Below, one piece after another: positions 32,500 to 41,660 of a DNA stretch of 60,595 nt; position 1 is the stretch's first letter, and every line of letters begins with the position of its first letter. The position numbers were made by a program, and so were the translations under genes. The notes under the pieces were generated by a model. It searched no databases and was not told the origin of the DNA. It saw only the letters and a list, made by a program, of their open reading frames with translations. Source of the stretch: Salibacterium qingdaonense (GTDB lineage Bacteria > Bacillota > Bacilli > Bacillales > Marinococcaceae); NCBI RefSeq assembly GCF_900114715.1, contig NZ_FOTY01000007.1, forward strand, positions 1-60,595. The letters are read 5' to 3'.

Positions 32500-33831
32500 A
32501 TGAAATACGTGATTATCGGCGGAGATGCGGCCGGAATGAGCGCTGCGATGCAGATTGTACGGAATGTGGAAGGGGCGGAAGTGACAACACTTGAAGCGGG
32601 CGGCATTTATTCCTACGCCCAGTGCGGACTTCCCTACATCGTCGGAGGTGAGGTGGAACATACAGAGAAACTGATCGCCCGGGATGTGGAGACTTTCCGG
32701 GAGAAATACGGCATCGATGCGAGAGTATTCCATCAAGCGGAGGCTGTCGACACCGCGAAGCAGGTCGTGTCCGGACAAGATAAGGAAACGGGAATGTCGT
32801 TTGAACTGCCATATGACAAGCTGCTCATCGCAAGCGGCGGGTCGCCGGTACTGCCGGATGTGCCGGGGCGGACGCTGAAAGGCGTTCACACGTTAAAGAC
32901 AATTCCAGATATTGAAGCGATTGATGCGGATCTGGATGACGTGCACGATGTGACCATTATCGGCGGCGGCTACATCGGCCTGGAGCTTGCCGAGAACCTG
33001 ATCGAGACAGGCCGGAACGTGCGTATTATCGAGCGCAACAACCGCATTGCCAAAATGTTTGATCCCGACATGACACCGCTTATCCATGAAGAAGCCGGGA
33101 AACACGGCGTCGAGCTGTGTCTCGGGGAGTCGGTGGAAGTGCTGGAAGGCGTGCAGCGGATCCAGGCGGTTCAGACGACCGGCGGCTGGTATGATACAGA
33201 TCTCGTCATCGCCGCCACGGGGATCCGGCCGAACACAGATTTTCTTGAAAATACCGGGATTCAGCTCCGGCATAACGGCGCGGTCCAGGTGGACGCGTGG
33301 ATGCGCACCAACGTGGACCACGTGTATGCGGCCGGGGACTGCGCCGTACAGTACCACCGCATCAAAGAACGGGATGATTATGTCCCGCTTGGCACCCATG
33401 CCAATAAACAGGGGCGCGCCGCCGGGAAAAACATGGCCGGTATCCCGAAGCAGTTCCAGGGTATCGTCGGCACCTCTATCCTCCGCTTTTTCGACCTCAC
33501 TCTTGCCAAAACCGGGTTAAATGAAGCGGAAGCTGAAGCCATGGCTTTCCCGTTTGATACCGTGATTCACGAGACGGTGGATAAAGCCGGCTATTTTGAA
33601 GGAAAAAAACCGCTCACCCTGAAGCTGCTGTACCGCACGGACACCAAAGAAGTTATCGGCGGTCAGGTCATCGGAGAATCATCCGGCGCGGCCAAACGTA
33701 TCGATGTGCTCGCCGTTACGTTGTTCCACCGAATGACGCTCGATGATTATGAAGATCTTGATCTATCCTACGCACCCCCATACAACGGCGTCTGGGATCC
33801 GATCCAGCAGACCGTGCGCAGGGCAACCTGA
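32500..33831 (+). CDS. CoA-disulfide reductase-type flavoprotein
   Basis: A 443-residue FAD/NAD(P)H oxidoreductase. The FAD motif MKYVIIGGDAAGMSAAMQI opens the protein, the single redox Cys42 lies in SYAQCGLPYIVGG, the NAD motif is TIIGGGYIGLELAENL, and the second FAD motif is VYAAGDCA. One active cysteine rather than a CxxxxC pair marks the CoA-disulfide reductase/NADH oxidase group; it could also reduce other persulfides. I chose the ATG at 32500 because AAAGGGTG precedes it. It is a single-gene unit with its own terminator. Confidence 0.85.
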   Translation: MKYVIIGGDAAGMSAAMQIVRNVEGAEVTTLEAGGIYSYAQCGLPYIVGGEVEHTEKLIARDVETFREKYGIDARVFHQAEAVDTAKQVVSGQDKETGMSFELPYDKLLIASGGSPVLPDVPGRTLKGVHTLKTIPDIEAIDADLDDVHDVTIIGGGYIGLELAENLIETGRNVRIIERNNRIAKMFDPDMTPLIHEEAGKHGVELCLGESVEVLEGVQRIQAVQTTGGWYDTDLVIAATGIRPNTDFLENTGIQLRHNGAVQVDAWMRTNVDHVYAAGDCAVQYHRIKERDDYVPLGTHANKQGRAAGKNMAGIPKQFQGIVGTSILRFFDLTLAKTGLNEAEAEAMAFPFDTVIHETVDKAGYFEGKKPLTLKLLYRTDTKEVIGGQVIGESSGAAKRIDVLAVTLFHRMTLDDYEDLDLSYAPPYNGVWDPIQQTVRRAT

Positions 33832-33835
33832 AGAG

Positions 33836-33878
33836 AAAACGCTCCCGATGATCCTAACGGACCGTCGGGAGCGTTTTT
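33836..33878 (+). terminator. Intrinsic terminator after the flavoprotein gene
   Basis: AAAACGCTCCCGA pairs with TCGGGAGCGTTTT, ending in T residues. Confidence 0.9.
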
Positions 33879-33947
33879 GTGTGAAAGGAAAGCTGCGTGG
33901 TATATACCCCAGAGTATACATGGAAAGAAAAAGCCCGGAAATCCACC

Positions 33948-34145
33948 GGAGGACACTAACCGGATGAAAAAAGGAATTAGTGTCCTCTAAACGATGGTTC
34001 ATGGACACTGTAATGCTGCAATCAGACAATAGCAGCCGCCGCTGGATGAAGGTGGACACTATCTGACTGCACCAGTGCGCCAGTGTCCTCGACTACACTT
34101 TTTGTGGACACTAACGCCACTCCCCGGCGGTTTAGTGTCCACCGG
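33948..34145. repeat. Family A 52-bp palindrome array, locus A3
   Basis: Units start at 33978, 34030, 34081 and 34133 (steps of 52, 51, 52), with a preceding right arm at 33951-33958. All gaps are 19 bases. One gap is itself palindromic (CGCC with GGCG), so arms of neighbouring units can also pair. It lies between convergent genes, beyond a terminator. Confidence 0.9.
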
Positions 34146-34156
34146 CCCGCCCTTTG

Positions 34157-34540
34157 TCAGCCATCCAATACCGTCACTTGTACCTGATACCTCGGCAGCT
34201 CTTGTTTGTACTGGCGCTTGAGTTCCTGCTGCTTCTTCTTTTTTTCTTCTTTGTTCCACGACGTATCACTTGTCGTGTAAAGATAAGCATGGCGGCCGCC
34301 GAAAGTGACATATCTTGGAGAGAATCCAATTCTCCGGGCAATTTCTTTCACCCTGGCATTATCATTACCCAGGTTCTGTTCTTGTGTCGTCATCGATACA
34401 TTACCGGGGCCCTGGTTATAATCCGAAGGAGCTGCCGGCTCCGGACTCCGCAGCGGTCCGGCCTGCGGGGACTTATCCTGTCCACAGGACGCAGCCGACA
34501 GGAGCACCAGGCTCAGAAGAAAATATACGATATATTTCAT
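34157..34540 (-). CDS. Small putative lipoprotein
   Basis: A 127-residue protein with a lipoprotein signal ending LLSAASC, so Cys19 would be lipidated. The mature part has a Pro-rich linker, a segment EIARRIGFSPRYVTFGGRHA and a basic, Lys-rich coil near the C-terminus. It resembles YhcN/YlaJ-type sporulation lipoproteins only loosely in layout. I recognise no family. Its stop is next to array A3. Confidence 0.6.
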   Translation of the reverse strand: MKYIVYFLLSLVLLSAASCGQDKSPQAGPLRSPEPAAPSDYNQGPGNVSMTTQEQNLGNDNARVKEIARRIGFSPRYVTFGGRHAYLYTTSDTSWNKEEKKKKQQELKRQYKQELPRYQVQVTVLDG

Positions 34541-34632
34541 AAAAGGACGTCCTCCTTGAAACAGGTTGTCCTCCTAGGATTTCCGGTTCACGCGTTTTCA
34601 TGCAGCATCCCATATAAAAAGCCGTCCGCGTG

Positions 34633-34737
34633 CACCTTTGGCCGGTAAAACCTCACTTCCGGCATGTAACAGCACTTATTCGGCAGGTAAATCGCAGCAC
34701 TTGGCATGTATTCACATACTTTCGGCCGGTATACGAC
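34633..34737. repeat. Family D 21-bp tandem array, locus D2
   Basis: Five 21-bp units run from 34633 to 34737 with a core near TTCGGCATGTAA. This is the reverse complement of the locus D1 motif (TTTACATGCCGAA). It lies just past the tdk terminator, as D1 lies just past the glyA terminator. Confidence 0.85.
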
Positions 34738-34773
34738 CTGATCACACGATGTTCTTCCCTGCCGGCATCCATT

Positions 34774-34808
34774 AAAAAATCCGGACGATCTATATAGATC
34801 GTCCGGAT
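34774..34808 (-). terminator. Intrinsic terminator after tdk
   Basis: A near-perfect hairpin, TCCGGACGATC with GATCGTCCGGA, ends in six T on the minus strand. Confidence 0.93.
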
Positions 34809-34830
34809 GTCACTCCATCCTGTCTTTTTT

Positions 34831-35451
34831 TCAACAGGTGGATCCTGTGTTTTCGATATGCAGTTCGGAAACAGGTCTGCCGGGCACTTCGTGGCAGTGC
34901 CGGCACCGTGGTTCGTAGGCTTCATCGGCTCCGACCAAAATGACTTCATCCTCATAGTGAGCCGGACGCCCTTCAATCAGCCGCTGCGTGCGGGAAGCAG
35001 GCGATCCGCAGCAGGGACAGACAGCCTGTAATTTCACCACTTCTTCAGAAGCTGCCAGCAGTTCTTTCACCTGCAAAAACGGTTCTCCCCGGAAATCCTG
35101 ATCCAGGCCGGCGACCACCACTTTGATGCCGCGGTCTGCCAGATGCTGGGCAACAGATACGATACCGTGGTCGAAAAACTGCGCTTCATCCACCGCTACC
35201 ATCTGCACCCCTTCTTCAAGCATCGAAAAAATATCATGAGAGTGCCCCACTGCTTTGGCCCATATTTTCGTTCCGTTGTGGGAAACGACTTCCTCTTCAC
35301 TGTACCGGTCATCAAGGGCCGGTTTAAACACAATCACATTTAGATTGCCGTAGGCTGCCCGGCGGATGCGCCGGATCAGTTCTTCGGATTTCCCGGAAAA
35401 CATGCTGCCGCAGATGACTTCTATCCATCCATCTTTTCTTATCATGTACAT
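34831..35451 (-). CDS. tdk: Thymidine kinase
   Basis: Phosphorylates thymidine to TMP in the salvage pathway; type II (TK1-like) fold. The 206 residues include the P-loop [14 protein letters not shown], the catalytic VDEAQFF and four zinc cysteines (CPCC and CRHC). AAGGGG lies 9 bases before the ATG. In B. subtilis it sits between rpmE and prfA; here a metal transporter and an 8-kb block flank it. Confidence 0.96.
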   Translation of the reverse strand: MYMIRKDGWIEVICGSMFSGKSEELIRRIRRAAYGNLNVIVFKPALDDRYSEEEVVSHNGTKIWAKAVGHSHDIFSMLEEGVQMVAVDEAQFFDHGIVSVAQHLADRGIKVVVAGLDQDFRGEPFLQVKELLAASEEVVKLQAVCPCCGSPASRTQRLIEGRPAHYEDEVILVGADEAYEPRCRHCHEVPGRPVSELHIENTGSTC

Positions 35452-35546
35452 TGTTGTTCCCCTTACTTCCTCGATTAGTCTTTTCTTATTTTCCCTGAAA
35501 TTCGAGATGTATTCAATAGGTCATCGGAAGTTTTCGGGGCTATCCT

Positions 35547-36473
35547 TTAAAGCTCTCTTTTCCCGTCCGCAGGAGCGAAGGCAGGCTGTCTGTTCCATTC
35601 CCTGTTCCTGTGCTGTTTCTGCCGGACGCTCCGGGTGATCACTCCGTTTTCTCCGGCAAAAAGAAAGGAAATCAGGAAAATAACACCTGTCATGACCGCC
35701 ATGCTTCCAGAAATCGAAACGTTGAGCCATTTAGCAGCATAATATCCGCTGAAACAGGCGGCAGCACTGAATACAACGCTGTATAAAAACATGAAGGATA
35801 GTTTTCTGGTCCAAAGGTACGCCGAAGCGGCCGGAACAATCATAAAAGCCACGACAAGTACCGCTCCGACGCTGTCAAACGAGGAAACAGCTGTCACCGA
35901 TGTCATCGTCATGAGCAGATAATGAAGAAAAACGGCCGGTATACCAAGGGATACAGCGAGCGCTGGATCAAAGGTGGACAGTTTCCATTCTTTATACAAA
36001 AGCGTGATCACAGCGACGTTGAGAAGAAGTACAATGCTGACAAACAAAAAGGCCTGCGGGATGGAAACGCCGAAAAGAGTCACGGTCTGAAACGGGACAA
36101 AGGCGATGTTTCCCATCAATGCGTGATTGACATCCAAGTGAACATTGCCCGCATAACGGGAAATGAGAAACACCCCGAGCGCAAAAAATGCGGTGAATGT
36201 TACGCCGATGGCAGCATCGGACTGTACCCCGGAATTCTTCAGAAGCTGAATAACAATCGTCGTTAATAACCCTGCAACAGCCGCACCGATGAGCATCGTG
36301 AAGCTGTCAAGTGTCCCGGTCAGCAAAAACGCCGACACGAGCCCGAGTATCACGGTGTGACTGATGGCATCCGATATCATGGCTGTCTGCCGCAGTACCA
36401 AAAGCACACCGATGATACTGCACGAAGCCCCGGCCAGTACTCCGGTTATAATGATCCATCCTTCATACGTCAT
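35547..36473 (-). CDS. mntD: Metal ABC transporter permease (MntD-like)
   Basis: A 308-residue permease of the ABC-3 family with eight or nine membrane helices; it starts GWIIITGVLAGASCSIIGV. It is the last gene of a four-gene cluster with binding protein, ATPase and a second permease, so the channel is a heterodimer as in B. subtilis MntCD. Confidence 0.88.
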   Translation of the reverse strand: MTYEGWIIITGVLAGASCSIIGVLLVLRQTAMISDAISHTVILGLVSAFLLTGTLDSFTMLIGAAVAGLLTTIVIQLLKNSGVQSDAAIGVTFTAFFALGVFLISRYAGNVHLDVNHALMGNIAFVPFQTVTLFGVSIPQAFLFVSIVLLLNVAVITLLYKEWKLSTFDPALAVSLGIPAVFLHYLLMTMTSVTAVSSFDSVGAVLVVAFMIVPAASAYLWTRKLSFMFLYSVVFSAAACFSGYYAAKWLNVSISGSMAVMTGVIFLISFLFAGENGVITRSVRQKQHRNREWNRQPAFAPADGKREL

Positions 36474-36495
36474 TACTGGTCCCCCCTTTCTTCCA

Positions 36496-37527
36496 TCACA
36501 TGAAATACCTGTTCTTTTTCAGCCAATTCCACAACTTTTTTGCTTCATTGTTTTTGGCACCGAGTGCTTTTTGCCATGATTCATACTTGGATGCCGCCGT
36601 GCCCGGCACCGAACCGAGTGCCTTGAGAGCCTGCTGCTTTTTCCAGCGGCGCCGGAACTGCCGGTGTGCGAGGACCTGCGCCAGTTTCCCTCTTTTTGGA
36701 GCAAACAGAAACGACAGAAAAAAGATGACTGTTGCGGTCAAAACAACGACGGGTCCCGTAGGAATGCCGCCGTCGACAGCACTGATGAGCGTCCCGGTGA
36801 CACCGGAAAAGGCTCCAATTACCGAGGCAAGGATAACCATCACACCAAGCCGGTCGGTCCAGTACCTTGCCGCGATGGCAGGTGTGATGATAAGCGCCGA
36901 CATTAAAATAATGCCGACAGCCTGAATCCCCGCTGTTACAATCAGTACAATGGACAAGCTCAGGACGCTGTTCAGTGTCTTTGTTTTCCACCCCAGTCCT
37001 CCTGCAAAAAGCGGGTCAAAAATAACAAGCTTCCATTCTTTGAAAAACAGAAGAGCAGCAGCTGTAACCAATATGGCAATGCTGCTCATCATCCAGACAT
37101 CGGATGGAACCATCGAAGCAGCCTGACCGAAAATGTAACTGTCAAGGCCGCTCTTATTACCTGCCGGGCTGTTGGTAATCATCGTGAGCAGCACGATACC
37201 AAGCCCGAAAAACACAGAAAGGATCAAACCAATGGCTGTGTCCTGTTTCAGCTTTGAATGTCTGTGAATGACGCGTATGCCCCACAAGCTGATTAAACCA
37301 AAGACAGCAGCTCCGGTCATCAGAGCAGGAAGCTCTCTTCCAGCCACTAAGAATCCAAGACATACACCGGGCAACGCTGCGTGGGACATAGCCTCCCCGA
37401 CGAGACTTTCTTTTCGCAAAAGGACAAACGACCCGACGATGCCGCTTGCCATCCCTAAAAACATCGTGCCAAGCAGAACCCAGCGGAGGTTGGGGCTTCC
37501 AAGCAGGGAGAGCCAATCCTGTATCAT
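36496..37527 (-). CDS. mntC: Metal ABC transporter permease (MntC-like)
   Basis: A 343-residue ABC-3 family permease. About 280 residues form the membrane part, beginning PNLRWVLLGTMFLGMASGIV. A basic cytoplasmic tail of about 60 residues (FRRRWKKQQALKAL and following) ends the protein. This tail is shorter than the winged-helix extension of B. subtilis MntC. Its start overlaps the ATPase stop by four bases. Confidence 0.88.
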   Translation of the reverse strand: MIQDWLSLLGSPNLRWVLLGTMFLGMASGIVGSFVLLRKESLVGEAMSHAALPGVCLGFLVAGRELPALMTGAAVFGLISLWGIRVIHRHSKLKQDTAIGLILSVFFGLGIVLLTMITNSPAGNKSGLDSYIFGQAASMVPSDVWMMSSIAILVTAAALLFFKEWKLVIFDPLFAGGLGWKTKTLNSVLSLSIVLIVTAGIQAVGIILMSALIITPAIAARYWTDRLGVMVILASVIGAFSGVTGTLISAVDGGIPTGPVVVLTATVIFFLSFLFAPKRGKLAQVLAHRQFRRRWKKQQALKALGSVPGTAASKYESWQKALGAKNNEAKKLWNWLKKNRYFM

Positions 37528-38282
37528 GATGGATTCCCCGCTTTTTCAGAAGAAGAGCTCTCCAGAAAGGCAAGCTGGCCGCCGTAGGTTTCCTGCAGTT
37601 TTTCTTTCGTAAACACTTCTTCTGTCGGCCCCTGGGCTACCACGTGTTTGTTCAGCAGAATCATCCAGTCAAAATACTCCTGGGCTGTCTGCAGGTCATG
37701 GTGTACGACAATGATTGTTTTGTTTTCCTGTTTCCATTTCTGCATCAGCAAAATGATAGCGCGTTCGGTTTTGGCGTCCACGCCGGCAAATGGTTCATCC
37801 ATGATATACAAGGAAGCATCCTGGGCCATGGCACGGGCAAGAAAGACCCGCTGCTGCTGCCCTCCGGAAAGCTCTCTGATCTGCCTCTTGGCATACTGCT
37901 CCATCCCGAGTTCCTTCAGACATTCATAAGCTTTCTCTTTATCGTGTTTCCTCGGCCGCCGGAACAGACCAACGTGGCCGTAGCGTCCCATCGTTACAAC
38001 ATCCAGGGCACTCGTCGGAAAATCCCAGTCGACTTCGCCGCGCTGCGGCACGTACCCGATTCTCGAACGGACCTTTTTCAATTCCTCTCCGAAAAATACA
38101 GCGCGCCCGTGGAGTTTTGGCACGAGATCCAGCACCGCTTTAAGAAGAGTGGATTTTCCTGCACCATTGGGACCGACAATCCCCACCAGTTTGCCCTGCG
38201 GCACCGAAAAGTCCGCATTTTCCAGAACCGTGGATTCCTGATAAGCTACCGTTATATTCTGAACGTCCAATGCATCACTCAT
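37524..38282 (-). CDS. mntB: Metal ABC transporter ATPase (MntB-like)
   Basis: A 252-residue ABC ATPase. Walker A is GPNGAGKSTLLKA, the signature is LSGGQQQRVFLARAMA, and Walker B is LYIMDEPFAGVD. It energises the two permeases encoded downstream and follows the binding-protein gene by 17 bases. Confidence 0.94.
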   Translation of the reverse strand: MSDALDVQNITVAYQESTVLENADFSVPQGKLVGIVGPNGAGKSTLLKAVLDLVPKLHGRAVFFGEELKKVRSRIGYVPQRGEVDWDFPTSALDVVTMGRYGHVGLFRRPRKHDKEKAYECLKELGMEQYAKRQIRELSGGQQQRVFLARAMAQDASLYIMDEPFAGVDAKTERAIILLMQKWKQENKTIIVVHHDLQTAQEYFDWMILLNKHVVAQGPTEEVFTKEKLQETYGGQLAFLESSSSEKAGNPS

Positions 38283-38299
38283 TACTCTGCCTCCTTGTT

Positions 38300-39232
38300 T
38301 TACTGGAGAGACGATGCCATTGTATCGATGTTATGCCGGAACATTCCTTCATACGTTCCTTCCTCTGTCCCGGCTTCCCCCATTGCATCCGAATACAGCT
38401 CTCCACCGATTTCCACCTGTTGTCCCCGCTCCTTTGCTCCTTCCACGACGGAATTCACCGCCTGTTCGGAGACACTGGATTCCACAAATAATGCTCCTAT
38501 GCTCCGCTCCACCATCAAGTCCACGATATTGTTAACGTCTCCAACACCAAATTCCGCATCGGTGCTGATTCCCTGCAATCCCTCTACCTCCATGCCGTAT
38601 GCATCACCGAAGTAACTGAAAGCATCATGGGCCGTCACAATAACGCGGCTTTCTTCCGGAATTTTCCGAATGTTTTCCTGGGCATATGCATCCAGTTCCT
38701 CCAGGTTGTTCAAGTATTGCTGCGCTCGTTTTTCATATTCTTCCCTGTTCGCTTCATCCACTTCTATGAACGCGTCCTTCACGGCTTCCACCGCGTATGC
38801 CCATCTGTCCGGATCAAACCATACGTGAGGGTCATGAGGATAATCTTCCCCACCTGATATCAACATATCTTCCGGAATATTCTCCGTTACGGCATAGCTT
38901 GGCGTTTCATTTTCAACGTTTTCAAAGACTTCCCCCATATTTCCTTCCAGGTTTAATCCGTTGTAAAGGTTCAGATCCGCTTCGGCCAGAGATACTACGT
39001 CCTGCTGCGTCGGCTCATAGAGATGCGGATCTACACCGGGACCCATCATTGCCTGCACGTCGGCCTGATCGCCGCCTATGTGCTCTGCGACGTCCCGAAC
39101 CTGTCCTGTAGTTGCCACGACGGAAAGTTTCTCCCCGGGTCCTTCAGAAGCACCTGAATTCTCTCCTGTCCCGCATGCTCCCAGAGTGACCATGACAATG
39201 CTGAAAAATACAGCTTTTTTCAACAAGCTCAT
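38300..39232 (-). CDS. mntA: Manganese/zinc-binding lipoprotein of an ABC importer (MntA-like)
   Basis: A 310-residue cluster A-I solute-binding lipoprotein. The lipobox is TLGAC. Metal ligands are the His in DPHLYEPT, the His in HDPHVWFDP, an acidic residue in the GISTDAEFG region and Asp in LYSDAMGEAG. I chose the ATG at 39232 because GGAGGT lies six bases upstream. The MntR-like box ahead of the operon makes manganese the likely substrate; zinc is possible. Confidence 0.9.
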   Translation of the reverse strand: MSLLKKAVFFSIVMVTLGACGTGENSGASEGPGEKLSVVATTGQVRDVAEHIGGDQADVQAMMGPGVDPHLYEPTQQDVVSLAEADLNLYNGLNLEGNMGEVFENVENETPSYAVTENIPEDMLISGGEDYPHDPHVWFDPDRWAYAVEAVKDAFIEVDEANREEYEKRAQQYLNNLEELDAYAQENIRKIPEESRVIVTAHDAFSYFGDAYGMEVEGLQGISTDAEFGVGDVNNIVDLMVERSIGALFVESSVSEQAVNSVVEGAKERGQQVEIGGELYSDAMGEAGTEEGTYEGMFRHNIDTMASSLQ

Positions 39233-39270
39233 TTTTTTACCTCCAGCTAATTTATTTATACACATGACAA

Positions 39271-39292
39271 AAAGTTTCCCTAGTGCAATAAT
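39271..39292 (-). promoter_or_regulatory. MntR-like operator ahead of mntABCD
   Basis: On the minus strand TTATTGCACTAGGGAAACTT closely resembles the B. subtilis MntR box (TTTTGCATGAGGGAAACTTT from memory). It lies about 40 bases upstream of mntA. MntR itself is not in the window. Confidence 0.65.
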
Positions 39293-39449
39293 ATACTTAT
39301 GGACTTATCTTTTCAATACCTTTTTTCAGTGGACAAGAGTGAAATATTTAGGCTGATATTATACATACTGGAAAGGCACTTGTTTTGTTCTTCAGAAAAT
39401 GTGAAAGATGGAAGGAGCTGCGCTTTTGTAGATGGATCAGGGGGAGTGG

Positions 39450-39515
39450 TGGACACGAAGACGCCGGCACAGGTCTTCAGTGGTTCCGCACAGCCGGCGG
39501 GAGTGCAGAACCGGA
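39450..39515. repeat. Decayed family A unit
   Basis: GGACACGA, then exactly 19 bases, then CAGTGGTTCC and a poorly conserved right half. The geometry matches family A but only one unit is recognisable. It lies beyond the rpmE terminator. Confidence 0.4.
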
Positions 39516-39613
39516 TAATCCACCTGGCGAGGTTGTGATAATTGGCCGCCAGGCAGCGCTGCCTCTGGAGACGCGGGGCACAAACACCTGCAATCCCTCG
39601 TTTCTCTCTATAT

Positions 39614-39653
39614 AAAAACACCAGGCAGGGTTTCATATCCCTGCCTGGTGTTT
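39614..39653 (-). terminator. Intrinsic terminator after the L31 gene
   Basis: AACACCAGGCAGGG pairs with CCCTGCCTGGTGTT, followed by T residues on the minus strand. Confidence 0.92.
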
Positions 39654-39673
39654 GTCCAGGACTGATATAATCA

Positions 39674-39919
39674 TTAGTCGAGGTTGTATTTCTTCTTGAA
39701 ACGGTCGATACGGCCGCCGGTGTCCGCGAGCTTCTGCTTACCGGTATAGAAAGGGTGGGAGTCGGAGCTGATCTCCACTTTCAAAAGCGGATACGTGTTG
39801 CCGTCTTCCCATTCAATCGTTTCCTCGGACGATTTGGTGGAACCGCTCAAGAATTTAAATCCTGTGCTTGAATCCATAAATACGACTTTGTGGAATTCCG
39901 GATGGATGTCCTGCTTCAT
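39674..39919 (-). CDS. rpmE2: 50S ribosomal protein L31 type B (zinc-free)
   Basis: An 81-residue L31. It starts [20 protein letters not shown] and ends [13 protein letters not shown]. It contains no cysteine, so it lacks the zinc ribbon of type A L31. In B. subtilis the zinc-binding RpmE is encoded between rho and tdk and the zinc-free paralogue elsewhere (ytiA). Here the zinc-free type occupies the rho-adjacent site. Confidence 0.93.
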   Translation of the reverse strand: MKQDIHPEFHKVVFMDSSTGFKFLSGSTKSSEETIEWEDGNTYPLLKVEISSDSHPFYTGKQKLADTGGRIDRFKKKYNLD

Positions 39920-40086
39920 TTGTTTTCACTCCTTTTGCTCTGGTGGTGAAAATGCTGCGGCATGCATGGTTTTGAACCGAACCTGCGCGCAGCATGTATA
40001 TTACTTTCCCATCAGCGATTGATGTCACACATAACGGGATTATAACAAGTCCGCTGTGATTTTTCAACTATTTCTCTATGATCCGG

Positions 40087-41367
40087 TCAGCTGCGCCGGT
40101 TCGTTGTCCGGCCTTTCTGCTTGTCCTTTTCAAGATCTTCGAAAAACTCGTCATTGGTCTTCGTTTGTTTAACTTTGCGGATGAAATGATCCAGAAAGTC
40201 CGGGGAATCGTTCATCGTTTTCCGCATGGCCCACAAGTTCTCAAGGTGCTCTTTGGAAAGAAGCAGTTCTTCTTTTCTTGTGCTGGAACGGCGGATATCG
40301 ATGGCCGGGAAAATGCGGCGTTCCGCAAGACGGCGGTCCAGATGCAGTTCCATGTTACCGGTTCCCTTGAATTCTTCATAAATAACGTCGTCCATCCGGG
40401 AACCCGTTTCCACAAGGGCGGTCGCGAGAATCGTCAGGCTCCCGCCTTCTTCAATGTTACGCGCCGCTCCGAAAAACCGTTTCGGACGGTGCAGGGCTGC
40501 AGGATCAATACCGCCGGACAGTGTACGACCGCTCGGTGGAATGACAAGGTTGTAGGCACGGGCCAAACGGGTGATGCTGTCCATTAGAATAACAACATCC
40601 TTCTTCTGCTCCACAAGACGCATTGCCCGTTCAAGAACCAGTTCCGACACTTTGATATGGTTTTCCGGTACTTCATCGAACGTGGAACTGGCAATATCGC
40701 CGTCCACCGACCGTTCGATATCGGTCACCTCTTCCGGGCGTTCATCAATCAGAAGTACGATTAATTCCGTTTCGGGATGGTTTTCGGTGATGCTGTTCGC
40801 GACTTCTTTTAAGAGAGAGGTCTTCCCGGCTTTCGGCTGGGCGACAATCAGCCCGCGCTGCCCGAAACCGACCGGTGTAACCATATCCATAATCCGCGTA
40901 CCGGCCCGTCCCGGTTTGTTCTCAAGGTTCATACGCTCCTGCGGATACAAAGGAGTGAGCGCCGGAAAGTGCGGGCGTTCTTTTGATGCATCGGGATCGT
41001 CCCCATTCACAGCCTCGACCATCAACAGGCCGTGGTACCGTTCCGAATCTTTCGGCGGACGGACCTTGCCGGATACTTTATCACCATTTCGCAGATCAAA
41101 ACGGCGGATCTGGGAGGCGGAAATATAAATGTCTTCCGAGCTCGGCAGATAATTAATCGGCCGCAGGAAACCATATCCTTCCGTCTGAATAATTTCAAGA
41201 ATTCCTTCCATGAACATATAACCGTCTTTTTCCGCCTGTCCTTTGAGAATGGCAAAAATCAATTCGCGCTTTGTCAGCTTGCTGTAGTAGGATACTTTAT
41301 ACTCTTTAGCCAGCGCATAAAGCTCTTTCAGCGTTTTATTCTCCAGTTCTGCTAAATTTACACTCAA
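40087..41367 (-). CDS. rho: Transcription termination factor Rho
   Basis: A 426-residue hexameric RNA helicase ending untranslated transcripts. The N-terminal helical domain ([19 protein letters not shown]), the RNA-binding cold-shock fold (EGYGFLRP) and the ATPase with P-loop [13 protein letters not shown] are intact. The start appears to be a TTG with a moderate ribosome site. It precedes the L31 gene, the standard order. Confidence 0.96.
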   Translation of the reverse strand: MSVNLAELENKTLKELYALAKEYKVSYYSKLTKRELIFAILKGQAEKDGYMFMEGILEIIQTEGYGFLRPINYLPSSEDIYISASQIRRFDLRNGDKVSGKVRPPKDSERYHGLLMVEAVNGDDPDASKERPHFPALTPLYPQERMNLENKPGRAGTRIMDMVTPVGFGQRGLIVAQPKAGKTSLLKEVANSITENHPETELIVLLIDERPEEVTDIERSVDGDIASSTFDEVPENHIKVSELVLERAMRLVEQKKDVVILMDSITRLARAYNLVIPPSGRTLSGGIDPAALHRPKRFFGAARNIEEGGSLTILATALVETGSRMDDVIYEEFKGTGNMELHLDRRLAERRIFPAIDIRRSSTRKEELLLSKEHLENLWAMRKTMNDSPDFLDHFIRKVKQTKTNDEFFEDLEKDKQKGRTTNRRS

Positions 41368-41609
41368 TCATCGTCACCACTTTTCTGCATAGTCAAATAC
41401 ACATTTTTCTATACTATGTTCGTTTCTATGAAAAAACAGAGTTGGGATTTTTATAGGATAATTATCGGTTCGGGGTGGAAAATGGCGGTTTCCGCTTGGA
41501 AATGCTGGTAAAAATCTTCAGGTGGGGAGATTGTATATACTATCTTTCTATTTTTCCCGTCTAACGTATATTGTAAACACGTTTATACAAGAATAGCAAC
41601 AATGAATTC
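41368..41609. other. Intergenic region upstream of rho
   Basis: About 240 bp between the glpX terminator and rho. It is AT-rich near 41540-41600, likely holding the rho promoter, but no convincing pair of boxes was found. No array of the repeat families is present. Confidence 0.4.
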
Positions 41610-41643
41610 AAAAGACAGCAGCACATGGTGCTGTGCTGCTGCC
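41610..41643 (-). terminator. Intrinsic terminator after glpX
   Basis: GCAGCAGCACA pairs with TGTGCTGCTGT on the minus strand, followed by CTTTT. Confidence 0.75.
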
Positions 41644-41660
41644 CCGTTTTCTTCCTTTTT

